Below, piece by piece: positions 26,389-34,774 of a stretch of DNA of 64,000 bases (its first letter is position 1; each line of letters opens with the position of its first letter). The DNA lies in assembly GCA_041395505.1 (NCBI GenBank), contig JAWLAG010000001.1, positions 558,001 through 622,000 of the forward strand, read 5' to 3'. The notes under the pieces were generated by a model. The model saw only the letters and a program-made list of their open reading frames with translations. It was not told the origin of the DNA and did not search any database. Made by a program: the position numbers and the translations under genes. The DNA comes from Steroidobacteraceae bacterium (GTDB taxonomy: Bacteria; Pseudomonadota; Gammaproteobacteria; Steroidobacterales; Steroidobacteraceae).

Positions 26389-26457
26389 TGCGCATTGCCC
26401 TCGTTGGATCAGGCACGGACATGATGATAACGAGCGGTGGGCAGGCTTACCAGACAG

Positions 26458-26489
26458 CACTGCCCCGCGCGCTCGTGCGCGGGGCAGTG
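26458..26489 (-). terminator. Strong hairpin downstream of hsp20
   Basis: Arms CACTGCCCCGCGC (26458-26470) and its exact complement (26477-26489) flank a 6-nt loop, a 13-bp GC-rich stem. It lies 14 nt past the hsp20 stop and before the M24 start. No T-run follows on the minus strand, so it may act as a Rho-dependent or processing barrier rather than a classic terminator. Confidence 0.55.
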
Positions 26490-26503
26490 GCAGGGGAGCA
26501 GGG

Positions 26504-26941
26504 TTACTGGACCGTGATACGTCGCGGCGTCGGCTTGGTCGGCTGAATCTTCGCAATACGTACGGTCAGGATGCCGTCCTTGGATTCAGCGCGAACCTGC
26601 TCGCCATCCGCATTGTCGGGCAGCACCAGGCTGCGGGAGAACAAGCCGTGAAAACTCTCTTTGCGGTGAACCTTCTCGGCCTTGTCTTCTTTCTCGTAAC
26701 GTCGCTCGCCGCGAATCGTCAGGAGATTCCCGTCGAGGGTTACGTGCACGTCGTCTTTCTTGACGGCCGGCAGCTCGGCGCGAACGACATACTCGGCATC
26801 GGTTTCGCTCACATCGACGCTTGGCGTCCATTCGACAGCCTGGTCTGCGGCCGCAGTGGCGCCTCGGCCGAGGTAGGCCGGAAATGCCCGGTTGAACAAC
26901 TCATCAAATGCCCCAAAGGGCTCCCAGCGCACAATGGCCAT
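26504..26941 (-). CDS. Hsp20/alpha-crystallin small heat-shock protein
   Basis: A 145-residue chaperone with an N-terminal segment beginning MAIVRWEPFGAFDELFNRAF and an alpha-crystallin domain from about residue 42 (SVDVSETDAEYVVRAELP) to GILTVRIAKIQPTKP. Small heat-shock proteins hold unfolding clients in the cytosol without ATP. ATG 26941 has a strong GGAGG site; the longer frame runs over the promoter. A sigma-32-like promoter lies upstream (26995-27024). The C-terminal IxI motif is poorly defined. Confidence 0.92.
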   Translation of the reverse strand: MAIVRWEPFGAFDELFNRAFPAYLGRGATAAADQAVEWTPSVDVSETDAEYVVRAELPAVKKDDVHVTLDGNLLTIRGERRYEKEDKAEKVHRKESFHGLFSRSLVLPDNADGEQVRAESKDGILTVRIAKIQPTKPTPRRITVQ

Positions 26942-26994
26942 GACTTCCTCCAGATATCCACCCTGGACGGCACCGTGCCGCCCGCGTAATACCG

Positions 26995-27024
26995 ATCTGG
27001 GGTTGCCGGAGCGCAATTCAAGGG
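26995..27024 (-). promoter_or_regulatory. Sigma-32 (heat-shock) type promoter for hsp20
   Basis: Read on the minus strand, CCCTTGAA (27024-27017) and CCCCAGAT (27002-26995) are spaced by 14 nt. The sigma-32 consensus is CTTGAA, 13-17 nt, CCCCATnT, so only one -10 position is off. The inferred start near 26988 gives a leader of about 47 nt ending in GGAGG. Position directly before a small heat-shock gene makes chance unlikely. Confidence 0.7.
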
Positions 27025-27108
27025 TGGCCGAGTGCGTAGATTCCGCAGGCCGGTGGGGTTTTGGCGCAGACCCGCAGTGAGCAGTTATCCCTGCAGTAGA
27101 ATCGCGAC

Positions 27109-28125
27109 ATGCGCATCGCGAGTCGTATTGGCATTGCCCTGCTCGTTGCCGCCGGGGTTGCCTTCCTTGCCTGGCAACGCTGGGCACCGACGCGCGTCAA
27201 TACGACGCTGCCTGAGCGGGGTACGGCGGTCGACGCGGTCTACGCGACCGGACTCGTCGAGCCGACACTCGAGATCCGCATCGCGCCGCGCGCCGCGGGG
27301 CGCCTCGTGAGTCTCGCGGTGGATGAGGGCGATCGCGTGAACAAGGGTCAGGTGCTCGCCCGGCTCGAGGACGAGGATCAGCGGTCGGCAGTTGCAGAAC
27401 TCGAGGCGCGTGCCGATTACGCGCGAGGTGTTTTCGAGCGCAACAAGGAGTTGCGGGCCACGGGGCTGATTTCGAAGGATAGCCTCGATCGCACCAATGC
27501 CGACTACGAAGCCGCCAAGGCAACACTCAATCGGGCCCGCGAGCAACTGCGTTACCTGACACTGACTGCACCGGCGGCTGGCACCATCATCCGGCGCGAT
27601 GGCGAGATCGGTGAGTACATTCCCGTCAATACCACGCTCTTTTATATGGCGGGCTCGACTTCACTGCGTGTTACCGCCGATGTCGACGAAGAAGATCTGC
27701 CAAGACTTCAGGTGGGCCAGAAGGTCCTGCTGCGGGCAGATGCCTTCGCGCAACAGGTGTTTGCCGCGGCCGTAAGCGAGATCACACCGCGCGGGGATCC
27801 CGTGGCGCGCTCCTATCGCGTGCGAATCGCGCTCGGCGACGACACGCCGCTACGCATTGGTATGACCGCCGAGGCAAATATCATCGTCGGTGAACGCAGC
27901 AATGCAATGCTGGTTCCGGCCACGTCGGTATTGAACGATCATGTCTTCGTCGTCCTCGACGGGCGCGCAAGGTCGCGCGCCGTGCAAGTCGGTGTTCGCG
28001 GTCCCGACAAGCTCGAAATACTCGAGGGCCTGAAAGACAAGGAACGCATCGTCGTCGCACCGGATGAAAACCTGCGGGACGGCGCGCGGGTGCGTCATGC
28101 CGCGGGGGCAACCGCCGCGCCATGA
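27109..28125 (+). CDS. Periplasmic adaptor (HlyD/MacA-like) of an ABC export system
   Basis: A 338-residue product with an N-terminal membrane anchor (RIGIALLVAAGVAFLAW), a barrel-sandwich lipoyl domain (RLVSLAVDEGDRVNKGQVLARL), a helical hairpin and a matching second lipoyl half (LTLTAPAAGTIIRRDGEIGE). The gene overlaps the permease (4 nt) and ATPase (4 nt) genes downstream, as in MacAB-type systems. No ribosome site is visible; TAGAAT at 27097-27102 would place transcription start at the ATG itself, so the message may be leaderless. No outer-membrane channel gene is nearby. Substrate unknown. Confidence 0.88.
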   Translation: MRIASRIGIALLVAAGVAFLAWQRWAPTRVNTTLPERGTAVDAVYATGLVEPTLEIRIAPRAAGRLVSLAVDEGDRVNKGQVLARLEDEDQRSAVAELEARADYARGVFERNKELRATGLISKDSLDRTNADYEAAKATLNRAREQLRYLTLTAPAAGTIIRRDGEIGEYIPVNTTLFYMAGSTSLRVTADVDEEDLPRLQVGQKVLLRADAFAQQVFAAAVSEITPRGDPVARSYRVRIALGDDTPLRIGMTAEANIIVGERSNAMLVPATSVLNDHVFVVLDGRARSRAVQVGVRGPDKLEILEGLKDKERIVVAPDENLRDGARVRHAAGATAAP

Positions 28126-29366
28126 ACCTGCTGCTGCAGATCGCCTGGTCGCATCTGCGTAGCCGGCGTCGCCAGAGCATCGTATCCCTGCTCGGGGTCG
28201 TACTGGGCGTGGCATTCTTTCTCGCCGTCTCGTCGCTGATGCGCGGATCTGAGCGCGACCTCATTCGCCGGTTGGTCGATACTGCGCCGCATATCACGCT
28301 CTATGATGAATATCGCAACGCGCAGCCTCAGCCCGCACGCGTTGCAAACCCTGATGCCGCCGTAGCGATACGCGGTGTCAAACCACGGGCGGAGCGCCGC
28401 GGCATTCGCCAGTACAAACGCAAGCTGGGCGCGATCGCGGCAATGCAGGGCGTGGAGGCGGCGCCGATCCTGCTCGGACAGGTGATTTTCAGTTTCGCCG
28501 CGCGCGATGAAGCCGTGTCGATATCCGGCATCGAACCGGCACGCATGCATCATGTCAGCAGTATTGTCGAGGACATGGTGAGCGGCACGATCGATGCAGT
28601 GGATGTGAATCCGAGCGGCATCATCATCGGCACCGGACTCGCCCGCAAACTGAGCCTGGCGATGAACGATACGGTCACCGTCGTTGCGCCGAACGGGAAC
28701 CTGCGCGCCATGAAAATCGTCGGTCTGTTCGAGACCGGCAACTCGGGGTACGACGAAACCCAGACCTTCGCGCAATTGACGCGCGTGCAGGCGCTTTTGA
28801 ACAGGCCGAATATCGCCAACCGCATCGTCATGCGCCTGACCGATCCGTATCGCGCGAGGGCGGTGGCGACTGCAATCGAAAACAGCACCGGCTACAAGGC
28901 TGTGTCCTGGCAGGAGGCGAGCAAGGATCTGCTCGATGCGCTCGCCGTGCGCAATGTCATCATGTACTCGGTTGTCAGTGCGATACTGATTGTCGCCTGC
29001 TTCGGCATCTACAACGTGATCTCCACGGTGGTGCTCGAGAAGACACGTGATATAGCGATCCTCAAGTCCATGGGCTTTCACGCTCAGGACATACGGCGCA
29101 TCTTCCTGGTCGAGGGTGCGCTGATCGGGCTCGGCGGCAGCATCGTTGGCACGGCGCTCGGTGCGGCGATGATGCGTGTCCTCGACAATGTCACCATCAA
29201 ACCGCCGGGTTCGAGCGAGGCCATCACGCTGCCGCTTTACTGGGGTGCGGACCAGTTCTTGCTCGCGGCAGCTTTCGCCATCGCATCGGCCGTGCTGGCG
29301 GCCTATCTGCCAGCGCGCAAGGGTGGTCGCGTGCAGCCGGTCGACATCCTGCGGGGCGCCGCATGA
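28122..29366 (+). CDS. ABC transporter permease (MacB/FtsX-like)
   Basis: A 414-residue permease with one N-terminal transmembrane helix near 20-40, a large periplasmic MacB-PCD domain (about 45-265) and three C-terminal helices (near 275, 325 and 375). The FtsX-type coupling sequence EKTRDIAILKSMGF and the final ..GRVQPVDILRGAA are typical. Overlap of 4 nt at both ends with adaptor and ATPase genes shows a single tripartite unit. These systems move lipoproteins, peptides or small amphiphiles by a mechanotransmission mechanism. Confidence 0.9.
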   Translation: MNLLLQIAWSHLRSRRRQSIVSLLGVVLGVAFFLAVSSLMRGSERDLIRRLVDTAPHITLYDEYRNAQPQPARVANPDAAVAIRGVKPRAERRGIRQYKRKLGAIAAMQGVEAAPILLGQVIFSFAARDEAVSISGIEPARMHHVSSIVEDMVSGTIDAVDVNPSGIIIGTGLARKLSLAMNDTVTVVAPNGNLRAMKIVGLFETGNSGYDETQTFAQLTRVQALLNRPNIANRIVMRLTDPYRARAVATAIENSTGYKAVSWQEASKDLLDALAVRNVIMYSVVSAILIVACFGIYNVISTVVLEKTRDIAILKSMGFHAQDIRRIFLVEGALIGLGGSIVGTALGAAMMRVLDNVTIKPPGSSEAITLPLYWGADQFLLAAAFAIASAVLAAYLPARKGGRVQPVDILRGAA

Positions 29367-30037
29367 GTTCGCTCCTCGTTGCCGAGAACATCACCCGCAC
29401 GCTCGATCTCGAGGTTCCTGTGACCCTGGTTCGTGATGTAAACGTGAGAATAGATGCGGGCGAATTCGTGGTGATACACGGGCCATCTGGCTCGGGAAAA
29501 TCCTCGCTCCTCTACCTGCTCGGCCTGCTCGATACGCCGACATCGGGGCGCATGCTGCTCGATGGCGAGGATGTCAGCGGTTTCAATGAGGATCAATTGG
29601 CGACCACCCGGCTGCGCAGACTCGGATTCGTGTTCCAGTTTCACTTCCTGTTGAACGAATTCTCGGCGTTGGAGAACGTCAATCTGCCGATGCGCCGCCT
29701 GGCACGACTGACCCGCACGGCGCAGGACCAGCGCGCGATGCAGTTGTTGGCGGACCTCGGGCTGGCAGAACATGCGCACAAACGCCCGTCACAATTGTCG
29801 GGCGGGCAACGCCAGCGCGTTGCGATAGCGCGCGCGCTCGCCAATGACCCGGCCCTGATTCTCGCCGATGAGCCGACTGGCGCGCTCGATACGAAGTCGA
29901 GCGCCAATGTGCGCGATATTCTCCGCGACCTCGCGACGACACAGAAGCGAAGCATCGTCGCCGTGACGCACGATCTCGAATTCGCCCGCGCAGCGGACCG
30001 ACGCATCGAGATCGTCGACGGGCGGATCGTCAATTGA
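29363..30037 (+). CDS. ABC transporter ATP-binding protein (LolD/MacB-NBD type)
   Basis: A 224-residue nucleotide-binding domain. Walker A GPSGSGKSS (40-48), Q-loop Gln92, signature LSGGQRQR (145-152), Walker B LILADE (165-170) and switch His203 are all intact. It completes the adaptor-permease-ATPase set. Its stop lies 18 nt from that of the converging HTH-REC regulator gene. Confidence 0.92.
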   Translation: MSSLLVAENITRTLDLEVPVTLVRDVNVRIDAGEFVVIHGPSGSGKSSLLYLLGLLDTPTSGRMLLDGEDVSGFNEDQLATTRLRRLGFVFQFHFLLNEFSALENVNLPMRRLARLTRTAQDQRAMQLLADLGLAEHAHKRPSQLSGGQRQRVAIARALANDPALILADEPTGALDTKSSANVRDILRDLATTQKRSIVAVTHDLEFARAADRRIEIVDGRIVN

Positions 30038-30055
30038 GAGCGCCGAGCCTGGAAA

Positions 30056-30682
30056 TCAGGCGGCTTGCAGACCCAGCAACTCGGAGGTCGTGGCCTTGAG
30101 CTTGAGCGCGTCGGCGGGTTTTGCGAGGAGGCGAACACCTGGCGGCACACCGCCAAGGGCGTCGATTTCCCCGTCGGTCGCGGTAGATACCACGACGACG
30201 CGCGGCGCGGGTTGCAGAGTGTCGACTGCGCGACGCAGGAGTTCGAGTCCGTCGACTCCGGGCATATGAATGTCCGTGATCAGCAGGTCGGGGCGCTGGC
30301 TGCCGAGCAGCAATGCGGCATCGCAGCCATTGTCTGTGGTCTGGACGGTGGCTTCGGGGAACCATGCATTGAGCGCCGCCTGGTACAGGTCGCGCAGCAT
30401 GGGATCGTTCTCCACCACCAGTATGCTGCGTGGTCCAGGTGCGATTCCGGGTGCATGCTCACCGCGCGCAGCGAGCATGGCATCGACCGATGCCCTGGCA
30501 ATACGGCGATGACCGCCGGCGGTCTTCCACGCGCTCAGCCTGTTGGCTTCGACCCAAAGCTGAACCGTGCGTACGGATACGCCAAGTGCTCGCGCCGCCT
30601 CGACGGTCGTCAGGTATTCGTCGTTCGAACTGCGCCTGGGCATGGATGTATTATCGATTTCGATGTTCCGAACCTGATTCAT
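30056..30682 (-). CDS. Regulator with N-terminal excisionase/MerR-type HTH and C-terminal receiver domain
   Basis: The order of domains is reversed compared with ordinary response regulators. Residues about 24-65 are a helix-turn-helix with the GGHRR wing of MerR/excisionase proteins (LTTVEAARALGVSVRTVQLW), and residues 86-200 are a receiver domain with Glu91/Asp93, phospho-acceptor Asp137 (LLITDIHM) and Lys188. The start may be ATG 30682 or ATG 30643; neither has a clear ribosome site. No kinase gene is adjacent, so the partner may be elsewhere. It presumably binds DNA with phosphorylation controlling dimerisation. Confidence 0.82.
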   Translation of the reverse strand: MNQVRNIEIDNTSMPRRSSNDEYLTTVEAARALGVSVRTVQLWVEANRLSAWKTAGGHRRIARASVDAMLAARGEHAPGIAPGPRSILVVENDPMLRDLYQAALNAWFPEATVQTTDNGCDAALLLGSQRPDLLITDIHMPGVDGLELLRRAVDTLQPAPRVVVVSTATDGEIDALGGVPPGVRLLAKPADALKLKATTSELLGLQAA

Positions 30683-30744
30683 TTAGCGGCGCGACGTGGG
30701 GAAAACTTTATTCCTGCACCGCGCCTATCCACTGGAGAAACGTG

Positions 30745-31260
30745 ATGGGTGCCGCACATCCTTGGCTTGAACTGTCAAATTGGCCGAAGCAGGAGCTGCC
30801 GCGTGAAGAGCTCGAGCGTCGGATAGAACGATGCCTGACCTTGACCAATCTCGGCGTATTGGCAACGTCCGGGCGCGACGGACCCATTGCGAGCCCGGTG
30901 GAGTTCTATGCGGACCGGCTGGATGTCTACATTTTTCCACAGCCCAATAGCCCCAAGCTGAAGGCCATGCAACGTGATCCGCGTGTCTGCTTTGCCGTTG
31001 CGAATCCGATGGCGGGCTGGGCATCGGCACAGGGTGCGCAGATCTTCGGTGAGGCCGAGCTCCTCGAACCCGATAGCGCCGGCTGGCAGCACGGAATGAA
31101 CATATTCCGTTGGCCAGCCTCGGCGTTCGAGATTGGTCGGCCACTGGATGGTCCGCCGCGCGGCACCCTGATGCGCCTTGCGCCCCGGCGTATCGTCTAC
31201 ACCGAGCATTTCCTGCGCCGCGACGGTTTTGCCCCGCGCCAGATCTGGCGGCCATCCTAG
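30745..31260 (+). CDS. Pyridoxamine 5'-phosphate oxidase-like flavin-fold protein
   Basis: A 171-residue split-barrel protein: LTNLGVLATSGRDGPIASPVEFY, a strand pattern of KLKAMQRDPRVCFAV and a terminal FLRRDGFAPRQIW. It matches the PNPOx-like family, whose members bind FMN, F420 or heme and act as oxidoreductases. The start ATG 30745 follows GGAGA by 7 nt; the longer frame from 30430 lies antisense to the regulator. The 62-nt gap to the divergent regulator should hold promoters for both genes, but none is obvious. Confidence 0.75.
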   Translation: MGAAHPWLELSNWPKQELPREELERRIERCLTLTNLGVLATSGRDGPIASPVEFYADRLDVYIFPQPNSPKLKAMQRDPRVCFAVANPMAGWASAQGAQIFGEAELLEPDSAGWQHGMNIFRWPASAFEIGRPLDGPPRGTLMRLAPRRIVYTEHFLRRDGFAPRQIWRPS

Positions 31261-31353
31261 AATTGCGAATTGCGACAGCCGCTGCCCGCTGCCCTTGTCG
31301 CTCGGGGGGAGTAGTATGGCGCCATCGCAGGGACAGGCGGCGGAGGTGGTACC

Positions 31354-32937
31354 GTGGTGAGATCAGGATGGCCGGCAGTGCTGGCCAGTGTCGTGATGAT
31401 CGGCGGCTGCGGCGGTGGTGGTGGGGGCGGAGTCACCGGCAATCCGGGTGGCATTACCTACACGCCAGGCCAGTTCCAACCCTATGCAAGCTTCGCTGCG
31501 CAATGCGCGAATCCGCGCACGGGCGTAAGTCCGGTCACCGGGCGGGCCTACCCCGATCGCGCCGGATCGTTGCTCGCGGAGAATAATTTCCTGCGCTCCT
31601 GGACCAATGACCTGTACCTGTGGTTCGGCGAGGTCACTGACCAGAATCCCGCGAATTTCACTTCCGCGCTGGATTATTTCGATGTGTTGAAGACCAACGC
31701 CACGACGGCGTCGGGCCGCCCGAAGGACAACTTCCATTTCACGCTGACGACAGCCGAATGGGAAGCCCTGGCGGCATCGGGCGAGTCGGCCGGTTACGGC
31801 GTACAGTGGGCGTTGATTCGCGCCTCGCCGCCGCGCCAGGTGGTGGTTGCCTACCGAGAGCCAGGCGTGAGTGCACCACCGCTGTCGCGCGGCGAGGAAA
31901 TCATCGTCGCGGACGGTGTCGATGTCATCAATGGCGGCACCCAGGCCAATGTCGACACCTTGAACGCCGCGTTCTTTCCCGCCGGTGCCGGCGAGACGCA
32001 CAATTTTACGGTGCGGGCACTCGACGGCTCGACTCGCGATATCACCTTGCAGTCGGCCATCATCACCACCGATCCGGTACCCGCTGCAAACGTGCTGCCC
32101 GGAACCGGTGGCCAGGTTGGCTACATCCTGTTCAACGATCACATCGCCACGTCAGAACAAAAGCTCGTTGACGGAGTCACCTTTCTGCGTGACCAGGGCG
32201 TCAGCGATCTGGTGCTCGACCTGCGCTACAACGGCGGTGGCTTCCTCGACATCGCCGCTGAGATGGCCTACATGATCGCCGGACCCGCGCGCACCGCATC
32301 CAAGGCTTTCGAACGCACGCAATTCAACAGCAAGCATCCGACCACCAATCCGGTTACCGGGGCGCCACTCGATCCGGTGCCATTCCATAGTGTTGGCCAG
32401 GGATTCACGGTCGTCCAGGGCCAGGCGCTGCCGACCTTGAACCTCGGCCGCGTATTCGTGCTGACTGGTCCCGGCACCTGTTCGGCGAGCGAGTCCATCA
32501 TCAACGGTCTGCGCGGCGCGGATGTCGAGGTGGTGCAGATTGGTTCCACGACTTGCGGCAAGCCCTATGGTTTCTACCCCGAGGACAACTGCGGCACGAC
32601 CTACTTCTCCATCCAGTTCCAGGGCGTGAATCAAAAGAATTTCGGCTCCTACAGCGACGGTTTTTCGCCGTCGCCGACGGCGACCGGCACCGATGCCAAT
32701 GTGCTCGGCTGCGCCGTAGCGGACGATTTCACCCACGAACTGGGTGATGTGACCGAAGGACGCCTGAGCACCGCGTTGGCTTGGCGAGCCGCGGGCGGCG
32801 GCTGTCCAGCGCCGGCGCGCCAGGCCAAGGCGGGCGGTTTCGCATCCGCGTTGGCAGCCGTCGATGGGATCACGCCCAAGTCGCCGGCGCGGCAGATACG
32901 CATCATGCGTCGCGATGCGGGCAGCGGGGAGCCTTGA
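31354..32937 (+). CDS. S41 family peptidase, lipoprotein
   Basis: A 527-residue product starting at GTG 31354. A short signal ends in IGGC (Cys19) followed by a glycine run, so it is a lipoprotein with a flexible tether. The tail-specific-protease (S41) domain is visible as VGYILFNDH, LVLDLRYNGGG and GPGTCSASES, where the Ser at about 377-379 should be the nucleophile. A PDZ-like segment precedes it. These proteases degrade or process envelope proteins. Cysteine pairs near the end (GSTTCGKP..DNCG) may be disulfides. Confidence 0.88.
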   Translation: MVRSGWPAVLASVVMIGGCGGGGGGGVTGNPGGITYTPGQFQPYASFAAQCANPRTGVSPVTGRAYPDRAGSLLAENNFLRSWTNDLYLWFGEVTDQNPANFTSALDYFDVLKTNATTASGRPKDNFHFTLTTAEWEALAASGESAGYGVQWALIRASPPRQVVVAYREPGVSAPPLSRGEEIIVADGVDVINGGTQANVDTLNAAFFPAGAGETHNFTVRALDGSTRDITLQSAIITTDPVPAANVLPGTGGQVGYILFNDHIATSEQKLVDGVTFLRDQGVSDLVLDLRYNGGGFLDIAAEMAYMIAGPARTASKAFERTQFNSKHPTTNPVTGAPLDPVPFHSVGQGFTVVQGQALPTLNLGRVFVLTGPGTCSASESIINGLRGADVEVVQIGSTTCGKPYGFYPEDNCGTTYFSIQFQGVNQKNFGSYSDGFSPSPTATGTDANVLGCAVADDFTHELGDVTEGRLSTALAWRAAGGGCPAPARQAKAGGFASALAAVDGITPKSPARQIRIMRRDAGSGEP

Positions 32938-32945
32938 GATAGCCT

Positions 32946-32969
32946 GCAGTTGCGAACTGCGCCCGTTTT
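32946..32969 (+). terminator. Possible weak terminator after the S41 gene
   Basis: GCAGTT (32946-32951) and AACTGC (32955-32960) pair around a GCG loop, followed by GCCCG and TTTT at 32966-32969. The stem is only 6 bp and the tract short. Confidence 0.4.
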
Positions 32970-32999
32970 CAGAAGCGTAGTTCTCGTGCATCATGGGGC

Positions 33000-33566
33000 G
33001 TGCATTCGCTGACCTGTCATCCGGATGAAGCGGCAGGCGCTGCAATACGCGTCACCGCAGATGCGCAGCTTCGCTCGCTTGGCGTCATTGAATTGCGCTA
33101 TCGAATCAGCGGCGCCCTGCGTGATCTCGTCCTGCCGACGCCCGCGGATCAGGCCTTCGTCAACGGCCTTTGGCGCAGCACCTGTTTCGAGGCCTTCATC
33201 GGTGGCGTCGATGAGCCTGGCTATGTCGAGTTCAATTTTTCGCCGTCACGCCAATGGGCCGCTTTCTGTTTCGAGCTCTATCGCGAAGGGCGGGTGGATC
33301 TGCGCGATTCGCGGCCGCCGGCTGTTGCAGTAACCGAGAACGATTCGGTACTCGAGCTGCGCACCGCACTGCGTCTTGCGGACTGGCCCATCGCGGTCAG
33401 GCCGCGTTATCTCCTGCGCATCGGTCTCGCTGCCGTGATCGAACAGCGCACCGGTGGTAGCCTGCACTTCGCGCTTGCCCACCCGCAGGGCGCGCCGGAT
33501 TTTCATCACGCGGATTCATTCGCTCTGGCACTGGACATGAAGGCGGCAGGACGGGCCGTCGGTTGA
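33000..33566 (+). CDS. DOMON-like domain protein
   Basis: A 188-residue beta-rich protein with LWRSTCFEAFIG, GYVEFNFSPSRQWAAFCF and a late LHFALAHPQGAPDFHH. These are typical of the DOMON-like family, which has the sugar/heme-binding DOMON fold. The start is GTG 33000. Its end overlaps the NamZ-like gene by 4 nt (TTGA), so the two are coupled. No signal peptide is present. The ligand is unknown. Confidence 0.75.
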   Translation: MHSLTCHPDEAAGAAIRVTADAQLRSLGVIELRYRISGALRDLVLPTPADQAFVNGLWRSTCFEAFIGGVDEPGYVEFNFSPSRQWAAFCFELYREGRVDLRDSRPPAVAVTENDSVLELRTALRLADWPIAVRPRYLLRIGLAAVIEQRTGGSLHFALAHPQGAPDFHHADSFALALDMKAAGRAVG

Positions 33567-34765
33567 AATTCGGTCTCGATCGCCTGTTGGCAGATGCCGC
33601 ACTTCGCAGGCGGCTCGGGAACCGGCGCGTTGCGCTGCTTGCCCATCCGGCTTCCGTACGTGCCGACCTCGAGCATAGTCTCGATGCGCTTGCCGCACAG
33701 CCTGAAATCCGCCTGAGTGCAGCGTTCGGGCCGCAGCACGGCCTGCGTGGTGAGAAGCAGGACAACATGATCGAGTCAGCCGATTATCTCGATCCGGTTC
33801 ATGGCATTCCCGTGTTCAGCCTCTATGGCGAAGTTCGCAGGCCGACTCCGACCATGCTCGATGCCTTCGATGTATTGCTCGTCGACCTGCAGGATCTCGG
33901 CTGCAGGATCTACACGTTCATCACGACGCTGCGTTACGTGCTCGAGGCGGCTCACGCCGCCGGCAAGGCGGTCTGGGTGCTCGATAGACCGAACCCGATC
34001 GGCCGCCCTGTCGAAGGATTGGCGCTGCGCCCCGGCTGGGAGAGTTTCGTGGGCGCCGGCGCCATGCCCATGCGTCACGGCCTGACCATGGCAGAACTGG
34101 CGCGATGGTTCGCGCAGACTCTCGGGCTGAACCTCGAACTCGAGTGCATCACCATGGCCGGCTGGCAACCCGATGCCGCACCCGGTTGCGGTTGGCCGGT
34201 CGGCGAGCGCAGCTGGATCAATCCGAGCCCCAACGCACCTGGTCTTTCCATGGCGCGTTGCTATGCGGGCACCGTGATGCTCGAGGGCACGACCTTGTCG
34301 GAAGGACGCGGCACGACCCGACCGCTGGAACTGTTCGGCGCGCCGGACCTGCCGGTCGAGAGCCTGCTTGCGCGCATGCATGCATTGGCGCCAGCATGGC
34401 TCGCGGGTTGCCGCCTGCGGGCCTGTCACTTCGAGCCAACGTTTCACAAACATGCGGGCCGGCTCTGCCATGGTTTGCAGATTCATGTCGATGATCCGGC
34501 TTATGACCATGCCGGGTTCCGACCCTGGCGGATCATGGCGCTGGCATTCAAGGCATTGCGTACCGTGGCGCCCGACTATCCATTGTGGCGTGATTTTCCC
34601 TACGAATACGAAACCAGCCGTCTCGCCATCGATGTCATCAATGGCAGCACCCTGCTGCGCGAATGGGTCGATGACGCGCAGGCAAGCGTCGACGATCTCG
34701 ACCGGCTCGCCGGCGTCGATGAGCAGAATTGGCGCCAGGAACGGGCCGATTTCCTGCTGTATTGA
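33563..34765 (+). CDS. DUF1343 / NamZ-type exo-N-acetylmuramidase-like protein
   Basis: A 400-residue product with the DUF1343 signatures AAFGPQHGLRGEKQDNM, SLYGEVRRPT, DLQDLGCRIYTFITTL, DRPNPIGR and LSEGRGTTRPLE. NamZ of this family removes terminal N-acetylmuramic acid from peptidoglycan fragments. Here no signal peptide is visible, so it would act on cytosolic muropeptides, as in wall recycling. The TTG start overlaps the DOMON-like stop. It converges on the DUF1501 gene with 9 nt between stops. Confidence 0.85.
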   Translation: MKFGLDRLLADAALRRRLGNRRVALLAHPASVRADLEHSLDALAAQPEIRLSAAFGPQHGLRGEKQDNMIESADYLDPVHGIPVFSLYGEVRRPTPTMLDAFDVLLVDLQDLGCRIYTFITTLRYVLEAAHAAGKAVWVLDRPNPIGRPVEGLALRPGWESFVGAGAMPMRHGLTMAELARWFAQTLGLNLELECITMAGWQPDAAPGCGWPVGERSWINPSPNAPGLSMARCYAGTVMLEGTTLSEGRGTTRPLELFGAPDLPVESLLARMHALAPAWLAGCRLRACHFEPTFHKHAGRLCHGLQIHVDDPAYDHAGFRPWRIMALAFKALRTVAPDYPLWRDFPYEYETSRLAIDVINGSTLLREWVDDAQASVDDLDRLAGVDEQNWRQERADFLLY

Positions 34766-34774
34766 CGACTCACT

